64,000 nt of DNA from Herbaspirillum sp. AP02 (GCF_015767275.1 NZ_JADWMY010000002.1:310001-374000), one strand, 5' to 3'. Positions 8,853-17,761 are shown, counted from the first letter of the stretch. The notes: generated from the letters alone by a model not told the origin. Translations and numbers: made by a program.

Positions 8853-9983
8853 ATGTCCGCTCACGCCACCCCTGTCGATCTTGCCGACCCCGCCAGCCTG
8901 GCGGCCTTGGCCGTTGCCATCAAGGACTGGGGCCATGCGCTGGGCTTTGCCGAGGTGCGCATCGCCGATGTCGATCTGTCACACCGGGAGGCGGGCTTCC
9001 AGGCCTGGCTGGACAAGGGTTATCACGGCGAGATGGATTATATGGCAAGCCACGGCCTGAAACGGGCGCGGCCGGCCGAACTGGTGCCGGGGACGGTGCG
9101 CGTGGTCAGCGTGCGCATGCCCTACCTGCCGGCCGCCACCGACCCGGACCAGGCCGACTGGCGTGCCCGGGAAGAGGCCCGTAGCGCCGACCCGTCGGCG
9201 GCCCAGGTTTCGATCTATGCACGGGGGCGCGACTACCACAAGGTCTTGCGCGCCCGTCTGCAGCAACTGGCCACGCGCATCGAGGGGCGCATCGGCAGCT
9301 TCGGTTATCGCGTCTTCACCGATTCGGCACCGGTCATGGAAGTGGCCCTGGCCGAAAAGGCCGGGCTGGGCTGGCGCGGCAAGCACACCCTGTTGCTGCA
9401 CCGGGAGGCTGGCTCCATGTTCTTCCTGGGCGAGATGCTGACCGACCTGCCGCTGCCGGTGGATGACCCGGTCACCCCGCACTGCGGCCAGTGCAGCGCC
9501 TGCATCACGGCCTGCCCGACCGGGGCCATCGTCGCCCCGTATGAACTGGATGCGCGGCGCTGCATTTCCTATCTCACCATCGAATTGAAGGGCAGCATCC
9601 CGGCCGACCTGCGACCGCTGATCGGCAACCGCATCTACGGCTGCGACGACTGCCAGCTCTACTGCCCCTGGAACAAGTTCGCCCAGCGCGCCAGCCTGCC
9701 CGACTTCGACCCGCGCCATGGCCTGGACAGCGCCAGCCTGGTCGACCTGTTCGGCTGGAGCGAAGAGCAGTTCCTGAAGAACACCGAGGGCAGCGCGATC
9801 CGCCGCATCGGCCATGAACGCTGGCTGCGCAACCTGGCCGTAGGCCTGGGCAATGCCGCCGATTCACCCTCGCACCGGGGCGATGCGGCCATCGTGGCGG
9901 CCTTGCGGACGCGCTTGTCTCATCCTTCGGCGTTGGTGGTCGAGCATGTGGCGTGGGCGCTGGCCCGGCATGGAGCGGCCTGA
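8853..9983 (+). CDS. queG: Epoxyqueuosine reductase QueG
   Basis: This cobalamin-dependent iron-sulfur enzyme (376 residues) performs the last step of queuosine synthesis, reducing epoxyqueuosine to queuosine in tRNA. Two 4Fe-4S clusters are indicated by CGQCSACITACP and CDDCQLYCPWN. The N-terminal DUF1730-type region includes the FTDSAPVMEVALAEKAGLGW block typical of the family. A HEAT-like C-terminus is present, and the length is normal. It is divergent from tsaE with a 57-bp gap between the starts, so two tRNA-modification genes share one short promoter region. Confidence 0.96.
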   Translation: MSAHATPVDLADPASLAALAVAIKDWGHALGFAEVRIADVDLSHREAGFQAWLDKGYHGEMDYMASHGLKRARPAELVPGTVRVVSVRMPYLPAATDPDQADWRAREEARSADPSAAQVSIYARGRDYHKVLRARLQQLATRIEGRIGSFGYRVFTDSAPVMEVALAEKAGLGWRGKHTLLLHREAGSMFFLGEMLTDLPLPVDDPVTPHCGQCSACITACPTGAIVAPYELDARRCISYLTIELKGSIPADLRPLIGNRIYGCDDCQLYCPWNKFAQRASLPDFDPRHGLDSASLVDLFGWSEEQFLKNTEGSAIRRIGHERWLRNLAVGLGNAADSPSHRGDAAIVAALRTRLSHPSALVVEHVAWALARHGAA

Positions 9984-10041
9984 TTGTCCCCGGATTTCCA
10001 CGCTGAGGGAATCCGGTCGATTCCCGATATTGCCCGCCGCT

Positions 10042-10090
10042 GCCCGTCATGCAAGGCTGTTGCCATCAGGCCCATCCATGCATGACGGGC
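10042..10090 (+). other. Long-stem hairpin downstream of queG
   Basis: A perfect 12-bp inverted repeat (GCCCGTCATGCA/TGCATGACGGGC) encloses 25 nt. Only CTTCG follows, so it is a weak terminator candidate at best. The remaining gap up to 10274 contains a perfect TTGACA (10218-10223) without a good -10 at normal spacing. Confidence 0.4.
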
Positions 10091-10274
10091 CTTCGTGGCT
10101 GGCTGCAAGGGCTCTCTGGTCCCTGTCTTTCCTTCAGTCAATCCCCCGGCAGCGAGGCGCTCACGCTAATTAGTCATTGACGAGCTTGTCCTGATGAGGT
10201 CCAATTTAATTATTGAATTGACAATACCCTCTTTATCGGAAATCAAGCAATCTGCGTGACTGATCAGTCCATCC

Positions 10275-10925
10275 ATGCGCCTCTGCCCCCTCATCATCCC
10301 GACCCACACCATGATGCCGATGACAGCGCTCGCAAACAGGCTTGCCCCCTTCCTCCGCACGGCCGATGCCGTGCAGCCGGGTTTGCTCCGGGTGTGGCGG
10401 TTTTTGCTGGCCGTGTTGTCGTGGCTGATGGTGGCCGGCGCCTTGCCGTGTCACGCCCAGGGCGATCCCGATGACGCAGGTCGTGCGGCCGATACTGCCC
10501 GGGTGGTGGCCGGCATCATCAGCTACGTGCGCTGGCCGCAGCCACAGCCGCAGCTGCAACTATGCCTGGTCGGTCTCACGCGGTATGCCCAGGAGCTCAC
10601 CGCGGAGCGTCTGTCCACGCCCGGTCAGCGCATCACGCCGCGCCTGGTGACCGAACTCACCGTCGCCGCACTGGAGGGCTGCCGGCTGGTCTACATCGGC
10701 AAGTTGTCCGAAGCCGACTATCGCAAGCTGCTACCGCAGGTCGTGGATCATCCGGTACTGAGCTTTACCGAGGCGGACGTGTCGTGCGACACCGGTTCCA
10801 TGTTCTGCCTCAAGTCACGGGACAAGCAGATCGCCTTCGATGCAAACCTGGATGCCATCGCGCGTAGCGGACTGCGCGTCCATCCCAGCGTTCTCCAACT
10901 CGCCCGCCGCAAACCGTCGCCATGA
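10275..10925 (+). CDS. yfiR: YfiR family periplasmic repressor of a diguanylate cyclase
   Basis: This is a DUF4154/YfiR-type protein. In Pseudomonas, YfiR is a periplasmic repressor of the membrane diguanylate cyclase YfiN. The first ~60 residues give a hydrophobic export segment (FLLAVLSWLMVAGALPCHA) and the mature part carries family blocks CRLVYIG and SFTEAD. Cysteines in the second half (SCDTGSMFC) could form the disulfides known to tune YfiR. The start is uncertain: ATGs at 10275, 10311, 10314 and 10320 are in frame, and none has a strong ribosome-binding site. The stop overlaps the next start as ATGA, so yfiRNB is one translationally coupled operon. Confidence 0.88.
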   Translation: MRLCPLIIPTHTMMPMTALANRLAPFLRTADAVQPGLLRVWRFLLAVLSWLMVAGALPCHAQGDPDDAGRAADTARVVAGIISYVRWPQPQPQLQLCLVGLTRYAQELTAERLSTPGQRITPRLVTELTVAALEGCRLVYIGKLSEADYRKLLPQVVDHPVLSFTEADVSCDTGSMFCLKSRDKQIAFDANLDAIARSGLRVHPSVLQLARRKPSP

Positions 10926-12187
10926 ATTCCGAGCCCATTCCGATGGCGCGTCCTGCCCTGGACAGCGTCCTGAGCAAAGCCCACCTGATCGTGGCACTGG
11001 TGACGGCGCTCATGGTCGGGCTCACCATTACGGTGGCGGGCTTGTTCGCGCTGCGCTTCTATTCCGAGCAGAACCTGCGCCTCATCGCCCGTTCCATGAG
11101 CTACACGGTGGAGGCGGCCGTGGTGTTCGGGGATGCCGCGGCGGCCCGGGAGGCCATCGCCCTGATCGGCCGGAACGAGGATATCGACGAAGTCGTGCTC
11201 ACCGGTCGCAACGGCCAGCCGCTGGCGCACTGGACGCGTCATGCGGGCGGCACGGTGCCGCTGCTGGAGCAGATGCTGGCGGGCTGGATCCTGCCGCCAG
11301 CACTGGACTACCCCATCATCCGGGAGCAGGCCAGGATAGGCCAGATCCACCTGGCGCCGCGCGGAAGCGGTCCCTTGCAGTTCATCAGCACCGGCCTGCT
11401 GTGCGTGCTGCTGAGCCTGGTCATCAGTACCGTGATCGCGCTGCGCCTGGCGCGCCGTATGCAGCACCGCATCAGCGGACCGTTGCACGAGCTGGCGCGC
11501 ATCGCCCATGGCGTGCGGCGCGAACGCAGTTTCGCCCTGCGCGCCGGGCCGGCGGCCATCGCCGAGATCCACGATCTCAATGAAGACTTCAACGCCCTGC
11601 TCGATGAACTGGAAGCCTGGCAGACCCACGTGCAGCAGGAGCATGCCAGCCTGTCCTACCAGGCCAGTCACGACAGTCTCACCGGCCTGTGCAACCGTGC
11701 CTTCCTGGAGGAGCAGCTGGAGCGCGCAGTACAGCTGGCCCGGCTGACCGGCAACCTGGCGGCGGTGTATTTCATCGATAGCGACCGCTTCAAGCAGATC
11801 AACGATACCTACGGCCATGCCGCCGGCGACCATGTGCTGGTGACCATCGCCACCCGCATCAAGAGCCAGTTGCGCGAAGACGACCTGGTCGCGCGCCTGG
11901 GCGGCGATGAATTCGCCGTGCTGTTGCGACAATTGCGGCAGCGCGACGATGCGTTGCAGATCGCCGCCAAGATCTTGGCCGAGATGCGCTTGCCCATCGT
12001 CCTGCCGGGCGGCGAGGTGATCGCCACGTCGCTGAGCATCGGTATCGCCATCTTCCCGGAGCACGGCAGCACCGCGCAGACGGTGCTGGCAGTGGCCGAC
12101 GAGGCGATGTACCAGGCCAAGAACACGCAGCGTGGCACCTATCAGCTCGCCACCCAAGATCAGATGAACAAGGAAAACCAGTCATGA
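10922..12187 (+). CDS. yfiN: YfiN-like membrane diguanylate cyclase
   Basis: This 421-residue inner-membrane protein makes cyclic-di-GMP from two GTP. It has an N-terminal transmembrane segment (about 22-45), a periplasmic sensor region (about 46-150, CHASE8-like), a second transmembrane segment (about 153-175), a HAMP region and a GGDEF domain. The active-site GGDEF is intact (327-331), and an RxxD inhibitory site (REDD, 318-321) sits exactly five residues before it, so product inhibition is expected. It is flanked by yfiR (periplasmic repressor) and yfiB (outer-membrane activator) with 4-bp overlaps on both sides. This matches the known YfiRNB switch that links envelope or redox stress to biofilm formation. 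Confidence 0.93.
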   Translation: MNSEPIPMARPALDSVLSKAHLIVALVTALMVGLTITVAGLFALRFYSEQNLRLIARSMSYTVEAAVVFGDAAAAREAIALIGRNEDIDEVVLTGRNGQPLAHWTRHAGGTVPLLEQMLAGWILPPALDYPIIREQARIGQIHLAPRGSGPLQFISTGLLCVLLSLVISTVIALRLARRMQHRISGPLHELARIAHGVRRERSFALRAGPAAIAEIHDLNEDFNALLDELEAWQTHVQQEHASLSYQASHDSLTGLCNRAFLEEQLERAVQLARLTGNLAAVYFIDSDRFKQINDTYGHAAGDHVLVTIATRIKSQLREDDLVARLGGDEFAVLLRQLRQRDDALQIAAKILAEMRLPIVLPGGEVIATSLSIGIAIFPEHGSTAQTVLAVADEAMYQAKNTQRGTYQLATQDQMNKENQS

Positions 12188-12699
12188 CGCTCTCTACCTC
12201 TTCCCTCTCCGCACGCCTGCTGGCAGCCATGCTGCTGGGGAGTACCCTGCTGCTGAGCGCATGCCAGACGCCACCTCCCGCGCCCCAGGCTGGCCTCACG
12301 CAGTCCCAGGTCGCCCTGTTGCTGCAGCAGGGTTTCCATCTCACCGACGACGGCTGGGAGCTCAGTTTCGCCGACAAGCTGCTCTTTGCGGTGGATGATT
12401 ACGCCTTGACCGAACAGAGCCGCACGGCGGTCGGGAAGATCGGGCGCGCGCTGCTTTCGGTGGACATTACCGAGTTACGGGTGGACGGTCATACCGACAA
12501 TACCGGCGCCGATGCCTACAACAATCGCTTGTCCCAGCAGCGGGCCGACGCCGTCGCCGATGCGCTGGCCAGCATCGGGATCGCCCGGGATCACATCGCC
12601 ACCCGTGGCCTGGGCAAGAGCAAGCCGATCGCCGACAACCGCACCGCGGCCGGCCGGGCGGAAAATCGCCGGGTCGTGATCGTGGTCCCGGCGCAGTAA
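12184..12699 (+). CDS. yfiB: YfiB-like OmpA-domain lipoprotein
   Basis: This 171-residue outer-membrane lipoprotein has a signal peptide with the lipobox LLLSAC (mature cysteine about residue 27). Its C-terminal OmpA/Pal peptidoglycan-binding domain carries the signature DGHTDNTGADAYNNRLSQQR. In the YfiRNB system, YfiB sequesters YfiR at the outer membrane and so releases YfiN. The length matches the family. The TAA stop is followed in the same frame by another 34 sense codons before the next stop, described as a separate finding. Confidence 0.93.
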   Translation: MTLSTSSLSARLLAAMLLGSTLLLSACQTPPPAPQAGLTQSQVALLLQQGFHLTDDGWELSFADKLLFAVDDYALTEQSRTAVGKIGRALLSVDITELRVDGHTDNTGADAYNNRLSQQRADAVADALASIGIARDHIATRGLGKSKPIADNRTAAGRAENRRVVIVVPAQ

Positions 12700-12832
12700 G
12701 CGCAGCAGTCCACCTGCACGGCGCGCTGCTTCTCGCTGCTGTATTCACACGGGGCCATCGAGAACGTGACCGAGGGCCGCATCATCATGCAGCCGCTGCG
12801 ATAAGCCGCCGGGCGGGTCTGGTGCGGCAGGA

Positions 12833-13723
12833 TCAATGCACCAGCGCCAGCCAGAACGGAATGGTCAGCGCCGAGAGCAGCGTGCCGAAGGAAATCAGGA
12901 AGGCCGTGAAGGGCCCGTTGCCGCCCATGCGCGCGGCCAGGATGTAGGCGCTGGAGGCCGTGGGCAGGCTGCAGAACAGCACCACGATACGCAACTGCAG
13001 CGGGGGCAGTTGCAGATGACGGCCGATCAGGTAAGCCACCAGCGGCACGGCGAAGAGCTTGATGAGAATGAACCAGCCCACCACCAGCTTGCTTTCCTTG
13101 AGCCCCGACAGGCGCAGGCCGGCGCCCACCATCAGCAGGCCCAGTGCGATGGAGGCCGCGCCCAGGCGCGAGAGCACTACCGATGCCGCCTCCGGCAGAT
13201 GCAGCCCCAGCGCGGAAAACGTCAGGCCGCCGGCAGTGGCCACCAGCAGCGGGTTCTTGGCCAGTTCACGCAAGAGGTTGCTGTTCTTCGGTGCCAGCGC
13301 ATGGACCGCCGCGATATTGCACAGCGGGACGCCAAAGCCCAGCAGGATCGCCATCAGGCCCGCCCCTTCCTCGCCGGCCATGCGGGTGGCCAGCGCCAGC
13401 GCGATGTAGGAGTTGAAGCGATAGGCGCATTGCATGCCCGACTCGTAGGTCATCGGCGTGGCGCGCAGCAGGGGTTTGCCCAGCCAGGTCAGTACGATGC
13501 CGGCCAGCAACGACAGCACCCCGGTCTGCACCAGGCCGCCGGTGACCCCCAGGTCGACCTTCAGGCGTGCGGTGGAATAGAACAGCAGCGCCGGAAAGAG
13601 CAGGAAGTACACCAGCTTTTCCATGCCGGCCCAGAACTCGTCGCCCCAGTTGGAGATGCGATAGACCAGCACACCCAGCACGATCAGGCTGAAGTCCGGC
13701 AGCAGGAGATTGAGGATTTCCAC
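12833..13723 (-). CDS. AEC family auxin efflux carrier-like transporter
   Basis: This is a 296-residue protein with about ten hydrophobic helices, of the AEC family (PF03547), which includes malonate/malate and auxin-like carriers. It opens MEILNLLLPDFSLIVLGVLV, and the segment MQCAYRFNSYIALAL fits the conserved RFNSYIxL block. It starts one base after the stop of the adjacent FixJ-type regulator gene, so it is most likely the last gene of the kinase-regulator operon. Because that operon also borders a dicarboxylate-type TRAP system, an organic acid substrate is likely, but this is inference. Confidence 0.88.
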   Translation of the reverse strand: MEILNLLLPDFSLIVLGVLVYRISNWGDEFWAGMEKLVYFLLFPALLFYSTARLKVDLGVTGGLVQTGVLSLLAGIVLTWLGKPLLRATPMTYESGMQCAYRFNSYIALALATRMAGEEGAGLMAILLGFGVPLCNIAAVHALAPKNSNLLRELAKNPLLVATAGGLTFSALGLHLPEAASVVLSRLGAASIALGLLMVGAGLRLSGLKESKLVVGWFILIKLFAVPLVAYLIGRHLQLPPLQLRIVVLFCSLPTASSAYILAARMGGNGPFTAFLISFGTLLSALTIPFWLALVH

Positions 13724-13724
13724 C

Positions 13725-14315
13725 TTACTTGAGCAGCCGCGCCAGTTCGACGGCGGTCTTGACGTTCATCTTGTCGAAGATGTGGGCGCGGTGGACCTCG
13801 ACGGTGCGCATGCTGATGCCCAGTTCATCGGCGATGACCTTGTTCATCTTGCCGGCCAGGATCAGGTCCAGCACCTCGCGTTCGCGTGCGGAGAGCGCCG
13901 CCAGACGGCCCTGGACGGCATCCTCGGCGCCGCCGGCGCGTGAGCTGGCCAATGCTTCCAGCACGCGGTCCATCAACTGGTTGTCGTTGAAGGGTTTCTC
14001 GAAGAAATCGAAGGCACCGTTCTTGAGCATGTCCACCGCCATGGGCACGTCGCCATGGCCGGTGAGGAAGATCACCGGGCGGCGGTGCAGCAGGCCCTTG
14101 GTCTTGAGTTCATTGAACAGCGCCACACCGCTGGTGCCGGGCATGCGCACGTCCAGCAGCAGGCACTCGCCCTCGGCATCGATGCCGGCCGCCGCACCCA
14201 GGGCGGCCAGGACCGCAGCACCGCTTTCATAGGCGGTGGTGGCGATATTGCGGGAACGCGCCAGCCAGGTCAGTGAATCGCGGATGATTTCTTCGTCGTC
14301 GACTATGTGCAGCAT
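13725..14315 (-). CDS. dctR: FixJ/NarL-type response regulator (DctR-like)
   Basis: This 196-residue response regulator has a receiver domain with phospho-acceptor D55 (CLLLDVRMPG), the conserved threonine (FLTGHG) and lysine (FEKPF). A LuxR-type HTH domain follows (GKMNKVIADELGISMRTVEV). It is the partner of the kinase encoded 50 bp upstream and most likely controls the divergent dctPQM operon. Regulators of this type in Rhodobacter and Burkholderiales are called DctR. It has no AAA+ domain, so the target promoters should be sigma-70 rather than sigma-54 dependent, consistent with the promoter seen before dctP. Confidence 0.92.
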   Translation of the reverse strand: MLHIVDDEEIIRDSLTWLARSRNIATTAYESGAAVLAALGAAAGIDAEGECLLLDVRMPGTSGVALFNELKTKGLLHRRPVIFLTGHGDVPMAVDMLKNGAFDFFEKPFNDNQLMDRVLEALASSRAGGAEDAVQGRLAALSAREREVLDLILAGKMNKVIADELGISMRTVEVHRAHIFDKMNVKTAVELARLLK

Positions 14316-14365
14316 CGGTGTGCGGGATGAGGCCGGGTCAGTAGGGCCGTGGGGCGGCTGTCTCT

Positions 14366-16393
14366 TTATTGTGGCTGGCCGCTCTGGGCGGGCAGCGAAA
14401 ACCGGAAGATTGTACCGCCTGCCGGGTTATCGGTGTAAGTCAGCGTGCCGCCGTGGAATTCGATGGTGGTGCGGCAGATGTTGAGGCCCATGCCCATACC
14501 CTCGGCCTTGGTCGAGAAGAAGGGCGAGAACAGGCGCGCGGCCACATCCTCGGCAATGCCGTGGCCCTGGTCGATCACCGAGACAGTGACCGATTCCGCA
14601 CCATCGTCGTTGCGGGTCAGTTCGGCCGTCACGCGCAGGATACGGCGCGCCGACGGTACGGCGGCCATGGACTGGATGCCATTGCGGGTCAGGTTCAGGA
14701 TCACCTGTTCCAGCAGCACCTGGTCGCCCAGGATAGTCGGCAGGGAGCGGGATACCTGCAACTGCAGCACCACGAAGAACTGCTGGGCCTGCAGTTCGAT
14801 GAGCGGCGTCACGTTGTCGATCAGTTGTCTCACCTGCAGGCGCTGGCGCGCCGGTTCGCGCTTCTTGACGAACTGGTGCACGCTGCGGATCACATGGCCG
14901 GCGCGCTGGGCCTGGGCGTGGATCTTTTCCAGGGCCGGCTGCAGCGCCTTGGGGTCGGCCTGGCCCTGCTGCATCATGTTCAGTGCCCCGGTGGTAAAGC
15001 TGGAGATGGCCGCCAGAGGCTGGTTCAGTTCATGCGCCAGAGTGGAGGCGATCTCGCCCATGCTGGCCAGGCGGGCGCCGGCCTGCAGCTTTTCTTCCTG
15101 GGTGCGGTTCAGGTCTTCGGCGCGCTTGCGTTCGGAGATGTCGAGGATGGAGCCCATCCAGCCGGTCTGCCGGCCGTCCTGATCCACCAGCGGTGATTCG
15201 AAGATCAGCACCGGGAAGCGCTCGCCGTCGCGGCGCTGGAAGATGGTCTCGAACTGCGGTGTGGCGCGTCCGGCCAGGACGTTGGAAAAACGCTCCTGGT
15301 ATTCGTCCATGGCTTCCGGCGCCCAGTAGGGCATGGGCGGGATCTTGCCCACCAGCTCCTCGGCGGCGAAGCCGACCATCTTGCAGAAGGCGGGATTGAC
15401 ATAGGTGATGCGCCCCTCCAGATCGCGTGCGCGCATGCCGGTGACCAGCGAGTTTTCCATCGCGGCGCGAAACACCGCCTCGTTCAGCAGGGCCTTCTCG
15501 GCCTTGGTGCGGCGGGTGATGTCCCGCCACAGTGCCCACAGGCTCCACAGCAGGCCCAGCGAGAGCACGATCACGGACCCCACCAGCAGGTTGGGCAGGA
15601 GCTTGGGCGCGCTCTTTGTGCTATTGGTATGCAGCACCAGGGTCAGGCCGGGCAGTTCGAGTTCGCGGCGGTGGGTGTAGACATTCAGGCCGGGTCCGCC
15701 GGAGGTACGGCGTGCCACTACGTTGTCGTCGGTGTCGGTGAGCGAAATCTCGTTGTCCTGGGCGAACCACCACGGCACCATCTCGTTGAGGATGCGCGCC
15801 ACCGCGTAGCTGGCGACCAGACTGCCGACGTAATGATTGTCGCGGAACAGCGGCACGTGATAATCCATCAGCATCGGTTCGGCGATCCCCGGTGGCACGG
15901 CAGGCGGGCTGTAGAGCGGGCGGTGCATCTGGTGCGCGCGGTCGCCGGTCATCAGCGAGGACTGCGAGAGATCGTTGCGACTGATCGGGAAGTCGTCGGT
16001 GGAGGCCACCGGCCGTCCTTCGGCATTGAACCAGGTCACGCGATAGAACTCGCGGTTGTTGCGCAGCAGCGCATTGAGGCGGCTGCGGAAGTGGTCCTGA
16101 TTCAGGCGGGCGGTGATGATCTCGCGTCCGATGATGCGCATGCTTTCGTCGTCGCGGCTCAACTGGAAGCGGATCGCCTGTTCCACCCACAGCGAATCGG
16201 CAATCAACTGCTCCAGCCGTTCGCTGGCCTCCATCTGCTGGGCCTGGCGCGGCAACCAGATCAGGGTGGCCAGGAACAGGCACAGCAGCAGGAAGGGAAT
16301 CAGCCAGCGCATGGTGGTCTTGCGCCCCGAGGCCTGCAATTGCGAGGCGGCATTGGGCTGGGGCGAGATCGGCGGAGGCGGGATGGTTTTCAT
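14366..16393 (-). CDS. dctS: Membrane sensor histidine kinase (DctS-like)
   Basis: This 675-residue sensor kinase has TM1 at about 29-48, a periplasmic ligand-binding domain (about 50-265), TM2 (about 267-290), a PAS domain (about 302-425), a HisKA domain with phospho-acceptor H454 (TLAHELNQPL) and a HATPase_c domain (N box NLTRNGIQS, G box DQGHGIAED). The architecture is that of DctB/DctS dicarboxylate sensors. I chose the ATG at 16393 (MKTIPPPPIS). The longer in-frame start at 16534 would overlap the dctP promoter and encode a non-conserved segment. It is divergent from dctP and followed by the response regulator. Confidence 0.9.
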   Translation of the reverse strand: MKTIPPPPISPQPNAASQLQASGRKTTMRWLIPFLLLCLFLATLIWLPRQAQQMEASERLEQLIADSLWVEQAIRFQLSRDDESMRIIGREIITARLNQDHFRSRLNALLRNNREFYRVTWFNAEGRPVASTDDFPISRNDLSQSSLMTGDRAHQMHRPLYSPPAVPPGIAEPMLMDYHVPLFRDNHYVGSLVASYAVARILNEMVPWWFAQDNEISLTDTDDNVVARRTSGGPGLNVYTHRRELELPGLTLVLHTNSTKSAPKLLPNLLVGSVIVLSLGLLWSLWALWRDITRRTKAEKALLNEAVFRAAMENSLVTGMRARDLEGRITYVNPAFCKMVGFAAEELVGKIPPMPYWAPEAMDEYQERFSNVLAGRATPQFETIFQRRDGERFPVLIFESPLVDQDGRQTGWMGSILDISERKRAEDLNRTQEEKLQAGARLASMGEIASTLAHELNQPLAAISSFTTGALNMMQQGQADPKALQPALEKIHAQAQRAGHVIRSVHQFVKKREPARQRLQVRQLIDNVTPLIELQAQQFFVVLQLQVSRSLPTILGDQVLLEQVILNLTRNGIQSMAAVPSARRILRVTAELTRNDDGAESVTVSVIDQGHGIAEDVAARLFSPFFSTKAEGMGMGLNICRTTIEFHGGTLTYTDNPAGGTIFRFSLPAQSGQPQ

Positions 16394-16459
16394 GTCGCCG
16401 CCAGTGTAGCCGCCGGCCGGGGCGAGCGCCAGCATCCCGGCTGGCAGGAAAATACAGGG

Positions 16460-16496
16460 AAGTGTGGTCCGGGGAGCATTGTGGTTATCCACACTT
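16460..16496. promoter_or_regulatory. Inverted repeat, candidate DctR operator
   Basis: Perfect 8-bp arms AAGTGTGG (16460-16467) and CCACACTT (16489-16496) flank a 21-bp centre that ends in a smaller hairpin (GTGG-TTAT-CCAC, 16481-16492). The repeat ends 11 bp upstream of the dctP -35 element and lies in the divergent interval. This is the usual place for a class I/II activator site. Confidence 0.5.
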
Positions 16497-16507
16497 GCCC
16501 CATTTTG

Positions 16508-16537
16508 GTGACACCGAGCAAAATGCGCGGGCATAAT
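16508..16537 (+). promoter_or_regulatory. Sigma-70 promoter of dctPQM
   Basis: The -35 hexamer GTGACA (16508-16513) and -10 hexamer CATAAT (16532-16537) each match 5 of 6 consensus bases and are separated by 18 bp. The predicted start site leaves a leader of about 70 nt before dctP. Confidence 0.6.
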
Positions 16538-16616
16538 CTGGCCGCGCCAAGCAGAGCCATTACAACTAGAACAATCACACCATCAAAACGATTTACATCT
16601 CATTGGGGAGACACGC

Positions 16617-17633
16617 ATGAAACTGAAGTCCATCCTGCTGGCCATGTCGGCCGCTGCCATCGTCAACGCCGGCCTGACTGCGAGCGCCTTCGCGCAGCAG
16701 CCCATCATCATCAAGTTCAGCCACGTGGTGGCCAACGACACGCCCAAGGGCAAGGCCGCCGAGCGCTTCAAGGAACTGGCCGAGAAGGCCACCAAGGGCC
16801 GCGTCAAGGTCGAGGTCTATCCCAACAGCACCCTGTACAAGGACAAGGAAGAACTGGAAGCCCTGCAACTGGGTGCCGTGCAGATGCTGGCCCCGTCGCT
16901 GGCCAAGTTCGGCCCACTGGGCGTGAAGGAGTTCGAGGTGTTCGACCTGCCTTACATCTTCCCCAGCAAGGACGTGCTCTATCGCGTGACTGAAGGCCCG
17001 ATCGGCAAGGACCTCTTCAAGAAACTGGAGCCCAAGGGCATCACTGGCCTGGCCTACTGGGATAACGGTTTCAAGGTGATGTCGGCCAACAAGCCGCTGC
17101 ATCATCCGGCCGACTTCCGCGGCCTGAAGATGCGCATCCAGTCCTCCAAGGTGCTGGACGCGCAGATGCGCGCACTGGGCGCCAACCCGCAGGTGCTGGC
17201 CTTCTCCGAGGTCTACCAGGCGCTGCAGACCGGCGTGGTGGATGGTACCGAGAACCCCCCTTCGAACCTCTATACCCAGAAGATGCATGAAGTGCAGAAG
17301 CATGTGACCGTGTCCAACCACGGCTACCTGGGCTATGCGGTGATCGTCAACAAGAAGTTCTGGGATGGCCTGCCGGCCGACGTTCGCACCCAGCTCGAAG
17401 GCGCGATGAAGGACGCGACCAAGTACGCCAATGCCATCGCCCAGCAGGAAAACGATGCGGCCCTGGCTGCTGTGGAAAAGACCGGCAAGACCACCGTCTA
17501 CCGTCTCACCGATGCCGAGAAGGCCGAATGGCGCAAGGCCTTGCTGCCGGTGCAGCAGCAGATGGCCAGCCGTATCGGCAAGGACCTGATCGACGCCGTC
17601 AACAAGGAGTCGGCGGCGCTGGGCCAGAAGTAA
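16617..17633 (+). CDS. dctP: TRAP transporter solute-binding protein DctP
   Basis: This 338-residue periplasmic binding protein of the DctP/TAXI-type TRAP family probably binds C4-dicarboxylates or a related organic acid. A Sec signal peptide ends at ASAFA-QQ. The family hallmarks are present: KFSHVVANDTPKGKAAERF near the mature N-terminus, and the ligand-carboxylate-binding arginine (R173 in KMRIQSSKVL). It has a strong GGGGAGA ribosome-binding site. It is first in the dctPQM operon, and a stable hairpin separates it from dctQ, which suits the need for excess binding protein. Confidence 0.95.
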   Translation: MKLKSILLAMSAAAIVNAGLTASAFAQQPIIIKFSHVVANDTPKGKAAERFKELAEKATKGRVKVEVYPNSTLYKDKEELEALQLGAVQMLAPSLAKFGPLGVKEFEVFDLPYIFPSKDVLYRVTEGPIGKDLFKKLEPKGITGLAYWDNGFKVMSANKPLHHPADFRGLKMRIQSSKVLDAQMRALGANPQVLAFSEVYQALQTGVVDGTENPPSNLYTQKMHEVQKHVTVSNHGYLGYAVIVNKKFWDGLPADVRTQLEGAMKDATKYANAIAQQENDAALAAVEKTGKTTVYRLTDAEKAEWRKALLPVQQQMASRIGKDLIDAVNKESAALGQK

Positions 17634-17650
17634 TCACGTCCGGTAGCTGC

Positions 17651-17681
17651 GCGCGGCGCGCCCCTGCGGCGTGCGCCGCGC
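17651..17681 (+). other. Intercistronic hairpin dctP-dctQ
   Basis: A perfect 9-bp GC stem (GCGCGGCGC/GCGCCGCGC) has a 13-nt loop and no T-run. Such structures after binding-protein genes often stabilise the upstream message or attenuate downstream expression. Confidence 0.6.
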
Positions 17682-17761
17682 CATCCTCTAAAACAATCAG
17701 AACAAGCTAAGCCAGCGGCCGCTACCAACAAGGGAGCGGCCTGCCGGCGCAAGGAGATTCC

